50,027 nt of DNA from Pleionea sp052032335 (lineage in GTDB: Bacteria > Pseudomonadota > Gammaproteobacteria > Enterobacterales > Kangiellaceae): NCBI GenBank assembly GCA_052032335.1, contig JBPEWV010000182.1:1-50027 (forward strand). The letters run 5' to 3'. Below are positions 24,915-33,829 of this stretch, piece after piece; the first letter of the stretch is position 1, and each line of letters starts with the position of its first letter. The position numbers were made by a program, and so were the translations under genes. The notes below the pieces were generated by a model that made no database searches, was not told where the DNA came from, and saw only the letters and a program-made list of their open reading frames with translations.

Positions 24915-26066
24915 TTGACGATATTTTCTCGCGCTTTGGTGTGTTTGCTAACAGGGGCTCTGGTGATGAGCTCCCTGAGTCTTGTTGCCAGTGAGAAAAA
25001 GCAGCAAACGCAACAACAACTGGAACAGGTAAAGCAACAAATTTCGCAGTTACAGAAGCGCCTCGAGAGCAAGCGAAAAGAATACGGCAGTGCCACTCAG
25101 TCGCTAAAGAAAACCGAGCAGCGGATTAATTCGGCGGCAAAAATTTTAAGAGCAACGCAAAATCAAATTGTCCGTGAAAAGAAAAAACTGAATGACAATC
25201 AGCAACAAGAAATAGCTCTGCAGAAAAAGAAGCAAAAACACCAAACCATTTTAGCGCAACAGTTACGCAGTGCTTATTCAACCGGTCGACAGGAATACTT
25301 AAAGTTGTTGTTGAATCAGGAGCAACCAGAAAAGCTCGGCCGTATCTTAAGTTATTACGACTACCTGAATAAAGCCCGGACTGAAAGTATTCGAGAACTG
25401 GGTGAAACCATTATCGAACTGGAGCAGGTTCGAACCGATATTCAAGAGAACATCAAAGAACTTGCGCTTTTGGAGTCGTCGCAAAAAAAAGAGCAGCAAC
25501 GGTTACTCGGGTTAAAAGAACAGCGTAAAAAAGAAGTCGCATTGCTGGCACGAAGCATTGCATCGCAAGATAAAAAATTGTCGAACCTGCGCGAGAATGA
25601 AGAAGAGTTGTCGTCATTGTTGCAACAGATGCAGCGGGCGCTTGAAGAAATTTTCAAGCAACAAAACCTTGAAGGTCTGGGGAAAATGAAAGGGCAGCTA
25701 AGCTGGCCGATTAAGGGACGTATGTTGCTCAATTATGGAGAGCGCATTAATCGCGACATTCGCAGCAATGGCATTCGAATTTCGGCGCCCGAAGGAAAAG
25801 AAGTGGCCGCTGTGTTTCACGGGCGAGTGGTATTCAGCGACTGGCTACGAGGTTTTGGGCTGCTGGTGATTGTTGATCATGGCAAGGGTTACATGAGTTT
25901 GTACGGAAACAATCAGTCTTTGTTCAAAGAAGTCGGCGACTGGGTTGAAGCTGGAGAAATGATTGCAACCGTCGGACAAAGTGGTGGTAAATCAAATCCC
26001 GGGCTTTACTTTGAAATTCGCCACCAGGGCAAAGCGCACAATCCGATGCAATGGATTCGTGGCTAA
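24915..26066 (+). CDS. envC: Murein hydrolase activator EnvC
   Basis: EnvC is a periplasmic division protein that activates amidases AmiA and AmiB at the septum. The 383-residue product begins with a signal peptide (cleavage near residue 26), a long coiled coil (about 28-265), and a C-terminal LytM/M23 domain (about 280-383). The zinc ligands are degenerate: the first His is replaced (NGIRISAPEG), and HLH-type residues read LYFEIR, so it should activate and not cut, as known for EnvC. The start is TTG at 24915; the next ATG (24967) would cut into the signal peptide. It follows gpmI by 13 bases. Confidence 0.94.
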   Translation: MTIFSRALVCLLTGALVMSSLSLVASEKKQQTQQQLEQVKQQISQLQKRLESKRKEYGSATQSLKKTEQRINSAAKILRATQNQIVREKKKLNDNQQQEIALQKKKQKHQTILAQQLRSAYSTGRQEYLKLLLNQEQPEKLGRILSYYDYLNKARTESIRELGETIIELEQVRTDIQENIKELALLESSQKKEQQRLLGLKEQRKKEVALLARSIASQDKKLSNLRENEEELSSLLQQMQRALEEIFKQQNLEGLGKMKGQLSWPIKGRMLLNYGERINRDIRSNGIRISAPEGKEVAAVFHGRVVFSDWLRGFGLLVIVDHGKGYMSLYGNNQSLFKEVGDWVEAGEMIATVGQSGGKSNPGLYFEIRHQGKAHNPMQWIRG

Positions 26067-26270
26067 TCCGGTTTTGATTGACGTTTTGGTGTATGGATAT
26101 GTCTCAATAGTCAGTAATCAATAACTGGCAAGCACCAAGTTAAATAGTATTATCTTCTTAAAAATTTCACCCTTATACGAAATAATTTGAACACCCCGAT
26201 TATTGCAGGCGCAGATGTCTTGAGTGGTCTATAGTCAAAACAGAGCGTTTAAATTTTTGAGGTCGTTGTT

Positions 26271-27452
26271 ATGTTTCGCTCCAGTCTGCGTAATCTAGTG
26301 GTATTTTTTCTGTTGGCCGTGCAAGGTGTACTTTGGTCCAACAATCCTCATACAGCGGATACCCAATCGACGGTTGAGCCGCCGATTCCTATGGAACAGC
26401 TAAAGGCATTTGCCGAAACCTATTGGCAGATCAAACAGTCTTACGTCGATCAGGTGGACGATAAGCAACTGTTGGAAGGTGCTATCAATGGTATGTTGAA
26501 GTCGCTTGATCCTTACTCCGGATTTTTAAACGAAAAAGATTTATTAGATTTGCAGGCAAGTTCTGACGGTGTTTATGACGGTCTGGGTGTCGAAGTTATT
26601 TCTGACGACAAAAATATTAAAATCGTTCGCACCATTGAAGATTCGCCGGCCGATCGCGCCGGTATAAAAGCAAACGATCTTATTATTGCGGTGGATGCTT
26701 TTGACGTCGCCGAAGTTGGAGTGGAAAAAGCAATCGATGCAATGCGAGGAAAAGCCGGAGAACCAATCCAGCTGAAAATTTTACCGCAAGGTAAAGGCTC
26801 GGCAATTGAATACGATTTGATCCGTGAAACTTTGGAAATGAAAAGTGTCACGATAAAAGACGTTGGGGATGGTTACTGGCACATCGAGTTGAGTATGTTT
26901 CAGCGCGACAGTGGCTACGAGCTTGAAAAAGCACTGTTAAGCCAAACGTCGGGCAAGGCAATGAATGGATTGGTTTTGGATTTGCGCGATAATCCCGGAG
27001 GCGTGTTACGCGCGGCGGTTGACATTGCTGATCTGGTCTTGGAAACCGGCATTATTGTCTCGACTGAAGGAAGAGCGTCAGACAGTATTCAACGCTATTT
27101 TGCCAATCCGGGAGATGCATTGGAGCTGGTGCCCATGGTGGTGCTGATCAACGAACGATCGGCTTCGGCTTCCGAGATTGTTGCTGGAGCTCTACAGGAT
27201 CATCAACGGGCTATTATTTTGGGGCAAAAGTCTTATGGCAAAGGGGTAGTACAGTCCATCCTGCCGATACGGCACAATGCTGCGATCAAGTTGACCACCT
27301 CGCGTTATTACACGCCAAACGGTCGTTCCATTCACGGTGCCGGGATTGAACCGGATGTGACTGGCGACACAAAAAACAGTTCAGACGAGCGCGACGCGCT
27401 GCTGGATCAAGCCATAACCTTGCTCGCCGAGCAATCACAGCGTAAGCTTTAA
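26271..27452 (+). CDS. S41-family C-terminal processing protease
   Basis: A periplasmic serine protease of the CtpA type, which trims C-termini of envelope proteins and often works on peptidoglycan hydrolases. The 393-residue product has an N-terminal signal or anchor (about 6-22), a PDZ domain (about 105-180) and the S41 catalytic core with Ser299 in SASASE and Lys324 in YGKG; the Ser-Lys spacing of 25 matches E. coli Prc. The 204-base gap before it contains no gene, only AT-rich sequence with a possible TATAGT (26230-26235). Placement between envC and yibQ is common in gammaproteobacteria, where the protease may tune the EnvC-amidase system. Confidence 0.94.
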   Translation: MFRSSLRNLVVFFLLAVQGVLWSNNPHTADTQSTVEPPIPMEQLKAFAETYWQIKQSYVDQVDDKQLLEGAINGMLKSLDPYSGFLNEKDLLDLQASSDGVYDGLGVEVISDDKNIKIVRTIEDSPADRAGIKANDLIIAVDAFDVAEVGVEKAIDAMRGKAGEPIQLKILPQGKGSAIEYDLIRETLEMKSVTIKDVGDGYWHIELSMFQRDSGYELEKALLSQTSGKAMNGLVLDLRDNPGGVLRAAVDIADLVLETGIIVSTEGRASDSIQRYFANPGDALELVPMVVLINERSASASEIVAGALQDHQRAIILGQKSYGKGVVQSILPIRHNAAIKLTTSRYYTPNGRSIHGAGIEPDVTGDTKNSSDERDALLDQAITLLAEQSQRKL

Positions 27453-27477
27453 AAAAATAATTTTAAAAAATCGTTTC

Positions 27478-28350
27478 ATGTCAAAAATTTGCTGTCTTGC
27501 GCTGTTAACACTATTACCCATTGTTTCGTTTGCCATTGATCGTGGCGATTATGTCTTACCGTCGAACAAGCCAAAGCTCATCATTATCATCGATGATCTG
27601 GGCGATAATTATCACCTTGGAAAACGGGTACTTGAGTTACCCGTCGCACTCAACCTGGCCTTTTTACCGAATACGCCTTTTGCCAGTCAGCTGGCTGAAA
27701 AAGCGCACACAATGGGGCACGACATAATGTTGCACCTACCCATGGAAGCCACCACTCGGCCCGATTTGTTGGGTAAAGGGGCACTGGTAACCCGGCACAA
27801 CGCTGAGCAGGCAAAAGCAATTTTTGCCCAAAATCTGGAGCAAATTCCTCATGTGCAGGGCTTTAACAATCATATGGGCAGTCGATTGACCGGTTCTGAG
27901 TCGCATATGGCCTGGGTGATGGAATTTGCCTCGCAAAAGCAACTGTACTTTGTCGATAGCCGAACAGCGGCCAATTCGGTGGCTTTCCGTTTTGCGCAAC
28001 AAGCAGGCATACCGTCATTGGACCGAGACATTTTTCTCGACCCTGACAAAAACCCCGACACCATCGCTCGACAATGGCGCCGTGCCCTCGAGCTGGCAGA
28101 AAAAACAGGCCAAGTTGTGATGATTGGACACCCATATCGGGAAACCATACGTTTATTAGAAAAGGAATTGCCGGGGATTGAAGGTCGTTTTGAGTTGGTT
28201 ACTCTGTCCAATTACTGGAAACCATCCGATTACCGAGGCCAACAGCCTCCACTGCAGTACAAGCTTCCGGTTCCGGCGCTGGGGGACGGTGAAAATCTGT
28301 CGATAGGCAATCTTCAGCTTTTGAACCCCGCCCGGCGTTTGTCGTTGTAA
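27478..28350 (+). CDS. yibQ: Divergent polysaccharide deacetylase YibQ
   Basis: A 290-residue secreted member of the divergent polysaccharide deacetylase family (E. coli YibQ). It has a signal peptide (cleavage after about residue 19) and the family motifs IIIDDLGDN (about 35-43), HDIMLHLPMEA (about 81-91) and NNHMGSRL near 130. The metal-binding set is therefore largely kept, although activity has not been shown for most members. The order gpmI-envC-(S41)-yibQ is the same as in many gammaproteobacteria. It starts 25 bases after the S41 gene and is probably its operon partner. Confidence 0.93.
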   Translation: MSKICCLALLTLLPIVSFAIDRGDYVLPSNKPKLIIIIDDLGDNYHLGKRVLELPVALNLAFLPNTPFASQLAEKAHTMGHDIMLHLPMEATTRPDLLGKGALVTRHNAEQAKAIFAQNLEQIPHVQGFNNHMGSRLTGSESHMAWVMEFASQKQLYFVDSRTAANSVAFRFAQQAGIPSLDRDIFLDPDKNPDTIARQWRRALELAEKTGQVVMIGHPYRETIRLLEKELPGIEGRFELVTLSNYWKPSDYRGQQPPLQYKLPVPALGDGENLSIGNLQLLNPARRLSL

Positions 28351-28376
28351 ATATTACCCAATTGAGAGACTCGTCT

Positions 28377-28406
28377 TTGCTTTCGGCGGGAGACTAATAT
28401 TATTAT
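28377..28406 (+). promoter_or_regulatory. Candidate promoter of the M36 protease gene
   Basis: TTGCTT (28377-28382), an 18-base spacer and TATTAT (28401-28406) lie 46 bases before the start of the protease gene, inside the 101-base gap after yibQ. Matches are moderate. Confidence 0.4.
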
Positions 28407-28451
28407 GGCTCTCGGTAGGGCTGTGTTAATCATCAAATAAAGTAAAAAATT

Positions 28452-31124
28452 ATGAAACGTTTAAAAATTACATCGCTGGCATCTGCGGTGGCTTTGGGCT
28501 TAGTCGCCAGTGCGTCGTTATCCGTATCGGCAGAAATTCCAACAACCGAGTTTCCCAGTCTGAAGCAATGGGCCAAGGGTGAGCTTCAGTTGACCAAGAC
28601 AGCTCCCACTCCCGACGATTTGATCGCCTTTATTCGCAGCAATGCGCAACAATTGGGGCTGAGCCAAAAAGCGGAACAATTGCAGTGGACCGGAAAAAAA
28701 TCGAGTCTGTTGTCGGATCATTATTACTTTAATCAAGCGGTGAACGGGTATCGCGTATGGCAGGCTACTTTTATTCTGTCGGTTGATAAAAAGACCGGGA
28801 GCGTACACAAAGCATACGACACCACCCTTGACCTCAACATGCAAACGAAAAAGCACTGGCCCCTAAACGCAAAGATATCCAGCCAACAAGCATTGAATGC
28901 GAGTTGGTCGCACTACCAGTCGAGTGGCAAATTATTGGGTCTACCCGAAGCGGAACTGGTTTATTTGCAACAAGGCCAGTCGTTGCAACTGGTTTACAAA
29001 ACGCAACTCGAGCTCTCGCAGCCCAGAGGCAGCTGGCGACAGTTTATCGATGCGACCAATGGTAACTTTATATATGGCGAGCGAGTCGACACCGGTAAAA
29101 AGTCCGATCCCACATTATACAAAGGCAGAGCACCTTCTTATCCAGTAAACAAAGACAGCAAGTCGTTTGCCGATGCCTTGAACGAATTTCATGCGCGGAA
29201 CCAAAGCGGGGATCGAGTTAAAAACAGTTTTCAAGCCCGTCTGGCAGAAGGATCGGCTTTGGTGTTTGATCCCGATCCTCGAACCACGCTGAACGATGAG
29301 ACCTTGACTCTGCGGTCACAGCCATCGGAATTTGAAGCGGCTTACCAAACTCGTACTTTGCTCGACATTACAGAAGAAGGCGGAGTCTATTCACTGGAAG
29401 GTCCCTGGGTTCGCATTGTCGACTGGGACGAGCCCTTTGTTAATCCAAGTACAACCACTGATGGTCAATGGAGGGCACGACGCGACGATGTTGCATTCCA
29501 CGATGCGATGACGTATTTCCATATCGATCAAAATCAGCGTTATATTCAAAGTTTGGGTTTCAGTGGTGACAGTGGCATTCAGGAAGGGAGCATCATCGCT
29601 GATGCTAACGGCGAGAGTGGCGATGATAACTCTTCGTTTTCTCCATCGAGCAATCGATTATCGTTTGGTCACGGTGGCGTTCCGGATAATGAAGACGCCG
29701 ACGTTATTTTGCACGAGTACGGGCACGCCATTAATTTTTCCATTAACCCCGACTTTACCGGAGGCGATGCCGGAGCGATCGGTGAAGGTTTCGGTGACTA
29801 CTGGGCGGGGTCCTACAGTTACAGTACTCCCAACGGTCAAACCTTTCGGCCAGAGTGGGTTTATTCTTGGGACGGTCATGACGAAACTACCTGGCCGGGC
29901 AGAACGCTGGATCGGGTTGACTTAATTTACGATCCGTCGATCACTTATACCGCGCATCAGGAAATTGACGGGATCGCCGATTACAGTGATCAACTTTGGT
30001 CGGCACCGCTGTTTCAATCGCTGGTCGACATTTTAGCCGCCGGTGGTGAGCGCGAAGACGTCGATCAAATTATGCTGGAAGGTCAGTTTGGTCTGGGGGC
30101 CAACGTTCGAATGCCAGAAATGGCCGCGTCGATTGTTCAAGCCGCGGTGGCGCTTCAGCCAGGTGAGATGCACGCAGGTGTTATTTTCAGTTGGTTCAAA
30201 GAGGTGAATATTCTGGGCGCACTGGAACGCGAAGCAATCACCTATCAGCAGGCCGGAGACAACGGCGCACCTGATCCGGGTGAAAAAGTCCTATTCAAAA
30301 TGCCGCTGGTTAACAACAACGGTATCGATGCGACAGAAGTAACTGCGACTTTGTCTGTCGACAGTGAGCTGGTGGAAATCAATCAGAGTAGCGTGACCTA
30401 TCCCGATATTACAGAATTTTCTACCGGCATCAGTAACGAAAGCTTCGAGCTGAAATTGTTACGTGACTTAGCTTGTGGCGCTAATGTCGATATGTCCTTA
30501 GACATAGCCTATAAACTTGCAGGTGCCAATGGACCGGAGGTTACTGAGTCCATCGATTTCATTTTGCCCACTGGCGTGCGCCGTAAAATTAGCGTAGAAG
30601 AAGCCGATGAATTACCGATCCCCGACGGTGACAACGTCGGGATTGATTCACAACTGGATATGCAGGGCGCGGGAAGCATAATCGACGATAATTTTAGTGT
30701 CGATCTTGATATTCGCCACCCTTACCGAGGGGATTTAACCGTTTCTCTGGTCTCGCCCGCGGGCACCGAAGTTGTTCTTGTTAATTCCGATCGAAATACC
30801 TCGGGTCAAAACATTATTGGTAATTTCCCGGAAGACTTTGAACCCGTTGGTGATTTTAATCGGTTTAGTGGTGAAGACTTTAACGGCACCTGGGAATTGC
30901 GGGTCAAAGACACCCTGCCTGAAGACGAGGGCTCGCTGAACAGCTGGAGCTTAAATGTCTCCGCTCCACCCGCTTGTGAAGACACCACGCCAGAAGACAA
31001 TTCAACGCAAAACGCGCTGTATGGTCTGGCAGCGGTTATCTTGATCGGCACCGAGGCTGGGAGCATCGGACTGGGATGGCTCATTCTGTTGGGTGGTTTG
31101 AGTCTGCTACGACGACGTCACTAA
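28452..31124 (+). CDS. Secreted M36-type metalloprotease with P domain and GlyGly-CTERM-like tail
   Basis: An 890-residue exported zinc protease. It has a signal peptide (cleavage near 28), an FTP-type propeptide (about 40-200), and a fungalysin-like catalytic domain with H421-E-Y-G-H425 and the third ligand probably E445 in GEGFGDY. A domain of about 200 residues follows, then a proprotein-convertase P domain (about 720-840: HPYRGDLTVSLVSP, NGTWELRVKD), and a C-terminal Gly-rich hydrophobic helix with terminal RRRH. That tail resembles GlyGly-CTERM, a signal linked to type II secretion and rhombosortase processing. The window has gsp genes at its left edge; no clear rhombosortase is seen. 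Confidence 0.85.
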   Translation: MKRLKITSLASAVALGLVASASLSVSAEIPTTEFPSLKQWAKGELQLTKTAPTPDDLIAFIRSNAQQLGLSQKAEQLQWTGKKSSLLSDHYYFNQAVNGYRVWQATFILSVDKKTGSVHKAYDTTLDLNMQTKKHWPLNAKISSQQALNASWSHYQSSGKLLGLPEAELVYLQQGQSLQLVYKTQLELSQPRGSWRQFIDATNGNFIYGERVDTGKKSDPTLYKGRAPSYPVNKDSKSFADALNEFHARNQSGDRVKNSFQARLAEGSALVFDPDPRTTLNDETLTLRSQPSEFEAAYQTRTLLDITEEGGVYSLEGPWVRIVDWDEPFVNPSTTTDGQWRARRDDVAFHDAMTYFHIDQNQRYIQSLGFSGDSGIQEGSIIADANGESGDDNSSFSPSSNRLSFGHGGVPDNEDADVILHEYGHAINFSINPDFTGGDAGAIGEGFGDYWAGSYSYSTPNGQTFRPEWVYSWDGHDETTWPGRTLDRVDLIYDPSITYTAHQEIDGIADYSDQLWSAPLFQSLVDILAAGGEREDVDQIMLEGQFGLGANVRMPEMAASIVQAAVALQPGEMHAGVIFSWFKEVNILGALEREAITYQQAGDNGAPDPGEKVLFKMPLVNNNGIDATEVTATLSVDSELVEINQSSVTYPDITEFSTGISNESFELKLLRDLACGANVDMSLDIAYKLAGANGPEVTESIDFILPTGVRRKISVEEADELPIPDGDNVGIDSQLDMQGAGSIIDDNFSVDLDIRHPYRGDLTVSLVSPAGTEVVLVNSDRNTSGQNIIGNFPEDFEPVGDFNRFSGEDFNGTWELRVKDTLPEDEGSLNSWSLNVSAPPACEDTTPEDNSTQNALYGLAAVILIGTEAGSIGLGWLILLGGLSLLRRRH

Positions 31125-31135
31125 CATCAAAACCA

Positions 31136-31166
31136 GCAACCTTGAGGCACTCTGTCACAAGGTTGC
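31136..31166 (+). terminator. Hairpin after the M36 protease gene
   Basis: GCAACCTTG (31136-31144) pairs perfectly with CAAGGTTGC (31158-31166) around a 13-base loop, 11 bases after the stop. The nearest T-run is about 25 bases downstream, so termination efficiency is uncertain. Confidence 0.45.
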
Positions 31167-31226
31167 TCTACTCTGCTTGAAAGGCGTAAATTTTTTAGCT
31201 TTTAAACCAATAACCTACAGCTCTTT

Positions 31227-31255
31227 TTGCACGATTATCGATTTTTAAGCATAAT
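31227..31255 (+). promoter_or_regulatory. Promoter of the rhodanese (yibN) gene
   Basis: TTGCAC (31227-31232), a 17-base spacer and CATAAT (31250-31255), each 5 of 6 or close to consensus, predict a start near 31262 and a leader of about 37 bases. Confidence 0.65.
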
Positions 31256-31298
31256 GCCTGCCCAAAACTAAATTGAACCACTTTTAATTGAGAAAAAT

Positions 31299-31724
31299 AT
31301 GCAGCAGTTAGTTGAGTTTTTATCCAACCACCCTGTTTTAGCTGGCGCCTGGATTGTTGTCGCAGTGCTTCTGGTGTTTATGCAGTTAAAGCACATGAAA
31401 ACCGGTGTGAAAGCACTGGTTCCTCAGGAAGTGACTTATATGATCAATAAACAGGATGCTGTAGTGATCGATATGCGAGCGATTGCTGACTTTAACAAGG
31501 GTCACATCGCTGGTGCGAAAAATATTCCACAATCAAAGTTGGACGATAGCCAAAAAGAACTTGAAAAGCATAAAAACAAACCCATTATCATGGTTTGTGC
31601 CAACGGGATGCAGGCAGGTGCGGCAGGTACAAAGCTGAAAAAAGCCGGATTCGATAATGTATTCAAGTTATCCGGGGGCTTTCAGTCTTGGGTGGGTGAA
31701 AACTTACCCACTGTGAAAAGTTAA
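31299..31724 (+). CDS. yibN: Membrane-anchored rhodanese-like protein YibN
   Basis: A 141-residue protein with an N-terminal membrane segment (about 14-30) and a single rhodanese domain (about 40-138). The catalytic cysteine lies in MVCANGMQAG near residue 105, so sulfur transfer chemistry is possible. Length and layout match E. coli YibN (143). In E. coli the order is yibN-grxC-secB-gpsA; here grxC is missing and secB follows after 126 bases. Its role in cells is not settled, with suggested links to protein export or membrane proteins. Confidence 0.92.
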   Translation: MQQLVEFLSNHPVLAGAWIVVAVLLVFMQLKHMKTGVKALVPQEVTYMINKQDAVVIDMRAIADFNKGHIAGAKNIPQSKLDDSQKELEKHKNKPIIMVCANGMQAGAAGTKLKKAGFDNVFKLSGGFQSWVGENLPTVKS

Positions 31725-31850
31725 GTTTTGCCCTGTTGGGTATTTTTTAGGGGCTGATGCAAAATCAGTGATGAGATCCTGAGTGGTGGCTCAAATTGAG
31801 AGCGTAAGTTCAGGGAAGCGATATTCAAGAAGTAAAAAAGTGAGATTATT

Positions 31851-32378
31851 ATGACCGATCAAGTAGAAGTTAAGCCAGAAGGCGCTCAATCAAACACGCA
31901 AACACCCGAAGGTGTTCAGGTTGGTATTCAGCGTGTTTATACCAAAGACGTCTCTTTTGAAGCGCCAAACTCGCCAGAAGTTTTTCAGGACGCCAACTTC
32001 AAACCTGAAGTTAAAATGGAAATGAACAGCAAGTCACGAAAAATTGCCGACGATTTCTACGAAGTGGTTTTGACCATTACTCTGACCGCTGCATCGGGTG
32101 AAACCACCGGATTCCTGGTTGAAGTTCAGCAAGCTGGTTTGTTTGGCGTTCGTGGATTAAACGATGCGCAATTGCGTCATCTGTTAAGCACTTTCTGCCC
32201 TGAGTCTTTGTACCCTTACGCTCGCGAAGTGATTTCAAGTTTGATCAACAAAGGTGGCTTCCCACCCGTTTACTTGGCGCCAGTGAATTTTGACGCATTG
32301 TTCCGTCAGCAAATGGAACAGCAAGCGGCTCAACAGCAAAACGCCGGTGAGCAGCAAGGCGAAGCGAAAGCCGAGTAA
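31851..32378 (+). CDS. secB: Protein export chaperone SecB
   Basis: SecB is a tetrameric cytoplasmic chaperone that keeps preproteins unfolded and hands them to SecA. The 175-residue product shows the conserved core (VGIQRVYTKDVSFEAPNSP, then VEVQQAGLFGVRGL, and LFPYAREVISSLINKGGFPPVYLAPVNF-like pieces). It is about 20 residues longer than E. coli SecB (155), mainly through an N-terminal acidic extension and a C-terminal Gln/Ala/Glu-rich low-complexity tail. gpsA follows 16 bases later, as in most gammaproteobacteria. Confidence 0.97.
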   Translation: MTDQVEVKPEGAQSNTQTPEGVQVGIQRVYTKDVSFEAPNSPEVFQDANFKPEVKMEMNSKSRKIADDFYEVVLTITLTAASGETTGFLVEVQQAGLFGVRGLNDAQLRHLLSTFCPESLYPYAREVISSLINKGGFPPVYLAPVNFDALFRQQMEQQAAQQQNAGEQQGEAKAE

Positions 32379-32394
32379 TTGCGTGTCGACTGCC

Positions 32395-33402
32395 ATGAAG
32401 CAGTTTTCACCTATCGCGGTATTGGGGGCAGGCTCCTTCGGTACCGCGCTGGCTATTTTACTGGCCGGCAATGGCAATCCAACCCGTTTGTGGTGTCGCG
32501 ACAGCCAGCAGGCTGCCGCGATGCAACAACACAATTGCAACCAAAAATACCTTCCTGAAGCACATTTTCCATCAACTCTTGAAGTTACCGACGACTTAGC
32601 CCTGGCCTTAAAGGGTGCGAAAGATATTTTAATATCAACGCCAAGTGGCGCATTTTCTGACACATTAAAAAAGATCAAACCTTTGGTCGATAAAGGTGCT
32701 CGTCTGGTTTGGGCCTGCAAAGGACTGGAGCCGGGCAGTGCACGTTTTTTACACGAAATTGCCCTGGAAGTGTTTGGCGATGATACACCGATTGCTGTGT
32801 TGTCGGGACCGACCTTTGCAAAAGAGCTGGCAACCGCTATGCCCACCGCCATTACGCTGGCGTCCAACGACGAAGCCTTTGCCGCAGAAATGGCAGAGCG
32901 ACTGGTTAATAATTCGTTTCGTGTGTACACCAGCAATGATTTAATAGGTGTGCAAATTGGTGGCGCATTAAAAAATATAATCGCTGTTGGTGCAGGTATT
33001 GCCGATGGTATGGGTTTTGGGGCCAACGCCCGAACCGCATTGATCACTCGCGGGTTGGCCGAGATCCAGCGGTTGGGATTGACGCTTGGTGGCCAACCCG
33101 AAACCTTTCAGGGGCTTGCCGGTCTAGGCGATCTGGTATTAACCTGTACCGACAATCAATCCCGAAATCGACGATTTGGTTTGGCGGTTGGCGCCGGAGA
33201 ATCGGTTGAAGCGGCCATCGAAACAATCGGTCAGGTGGTTGAAGGCGCAAAAAATGCTCATCAAGCGGTATTGCTAGCGAATAAACATCAAGTTGAAATG
33301 CCCATTTCACAATCGATTTATCGTATTGTGCATGAAGGGGCCGATCCGGAAGAGCAAGCTTTTCAATTACTGGGGCGTCAGCTTAAGTCAGAAGGGGAAT
33401 AG
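32395..33402 (+). CDS. gpsA: Glycerol-3-phosphate dehydrogenase [NAD(P)+]
   Basis: GpsA makes sn-glycerol-3-phosphate from dihydroxyacetone phosphate for phospholipid synthesis. The NAD-binding motif GAGSFGTALA opens the protein, the catalytic lysine lies in GPTFAKEL, and GGALKNIIAVGAGIADGMGFG carries the active-site segment. I chose the ATG at 32395, giving 335 residues (E. coli 339). A longer frame from 32290 would overlap most of the secB end, and GTG at 32383 is a second possibility. It shares the secB-gpsA operon. Confidence 0.95.
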   Translation: MKQFSPIAVLGAGSFGTALAILLAGNGNPTRLWCRDSQQAAAMQQHNCNQKYLPEAHFPSTLEVTDDLALALKGAKDILISTPSGAFSDTLKKIKPLVDKGARLVWACKGLEPGSARFLHEIALEVFGDDTPIAVLSGPTFAKELATAMPTAITLASNDEAFAAEMAERLVNNSFRVYTSNDLIGVQIGGALKNIIAVGAGIADGMGFGANARTALITRGLAEIQRLGLTLGGQPETFQGLAGLGDLVLTCTDNQSRNRRFGLAVGAGESVEAAIETIGQVVEGAKNAHQAVLLANKHQVEMPISQSIYRIVHEGADPEEQAFQLLGRQLKSEGE

Positions 33403-33414
33403 AAGGGGACTGGT

Positions 33415-33747
33415 ATGGACAAAGTTATATACGTATTGGTGACATTGGCAGCGGCCAGCGCGGCGTTTTTCTGGGGCCAGCAAACCGGACAAGAGAAAGC
33501 TCTGCGCATCGAGAGTCAACAGCAGGCACTTCGTTTGGTTGAAGGAATCGGACATCAGGTTCAATATCACACGTTAATCGAGCTCGGCAAAACCGACGAA
33601 CTGAAACTTTTGGTTAAAAGTCGTATTTTGGCGGACAAAACACAATTACAGTCCGAGCTTAACAGCACTCAGGTGGCCAACCGTCAACTGATTGCAAGCG
33701 CCATTGAAACAGCCGATTCTATTTTAATGGCCAATCCTCAAAACTGA
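33415..33747 (+). CDS. Small single-TM protein, unknown function
   Basis: A 110-residue protein with one N-terminal membrane segment (about 4-21) and a helical, Gln/Leu-rich remainder that is probably coiled coil and, with the N-terminus inside, periplasmic. No family recognised. It lies 12 bases after gpsA and may be cotranscribed with it. A hairpin follows before the histidine kinase gene. Confidence 0.65.
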   Translation: MDKVIYVLVTLAAASAAFFWGQQTGQEKALRIESQQQALRLVEGIGHQVQYHTLIELGKTDELKLLVKSRILADKTQLQSELNSTQVANRQLIASAIETADSILMANPQN

Positions 33748-33762
33748 GTTATAACGGCTCAA

Positions 33763-33783
33763 CTTGGGGCTGTTTACTCCAAG
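33763..33783 (+). terminator. Short hairpin between the 110-residue protein and the hybrid kinase
   Basis: CTTGGGG (33763-33769) and CTCCAAG (33777-33783) form a 7-bp stem (one G-T pair) with a 7-base loop, 15 bases after the stop. There is no T-run. The stem covers a TTG at 33764, which makes that codon an unlikely start for the kinase. Confidence 0.35.
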
Positions 33784-33829
33784 ATCTGGTCTACTATTAA
33801 AAGTATCTGATGATAACTTCTGGAAGTTA

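Noticed and set aside
24915..26066. EnvC-like protein as an active M23 endopeptidase
   Set aside because: The His and Asp zinc ligands are replaced, which is the degenerate EnvC pattern.
31692..31711. GTGGGT/ACCCAC hairpin at the end of yibN as a terminator
   Set aside because: It lies inside the coding sequence and has no T-run; it is probably a chance repeat.
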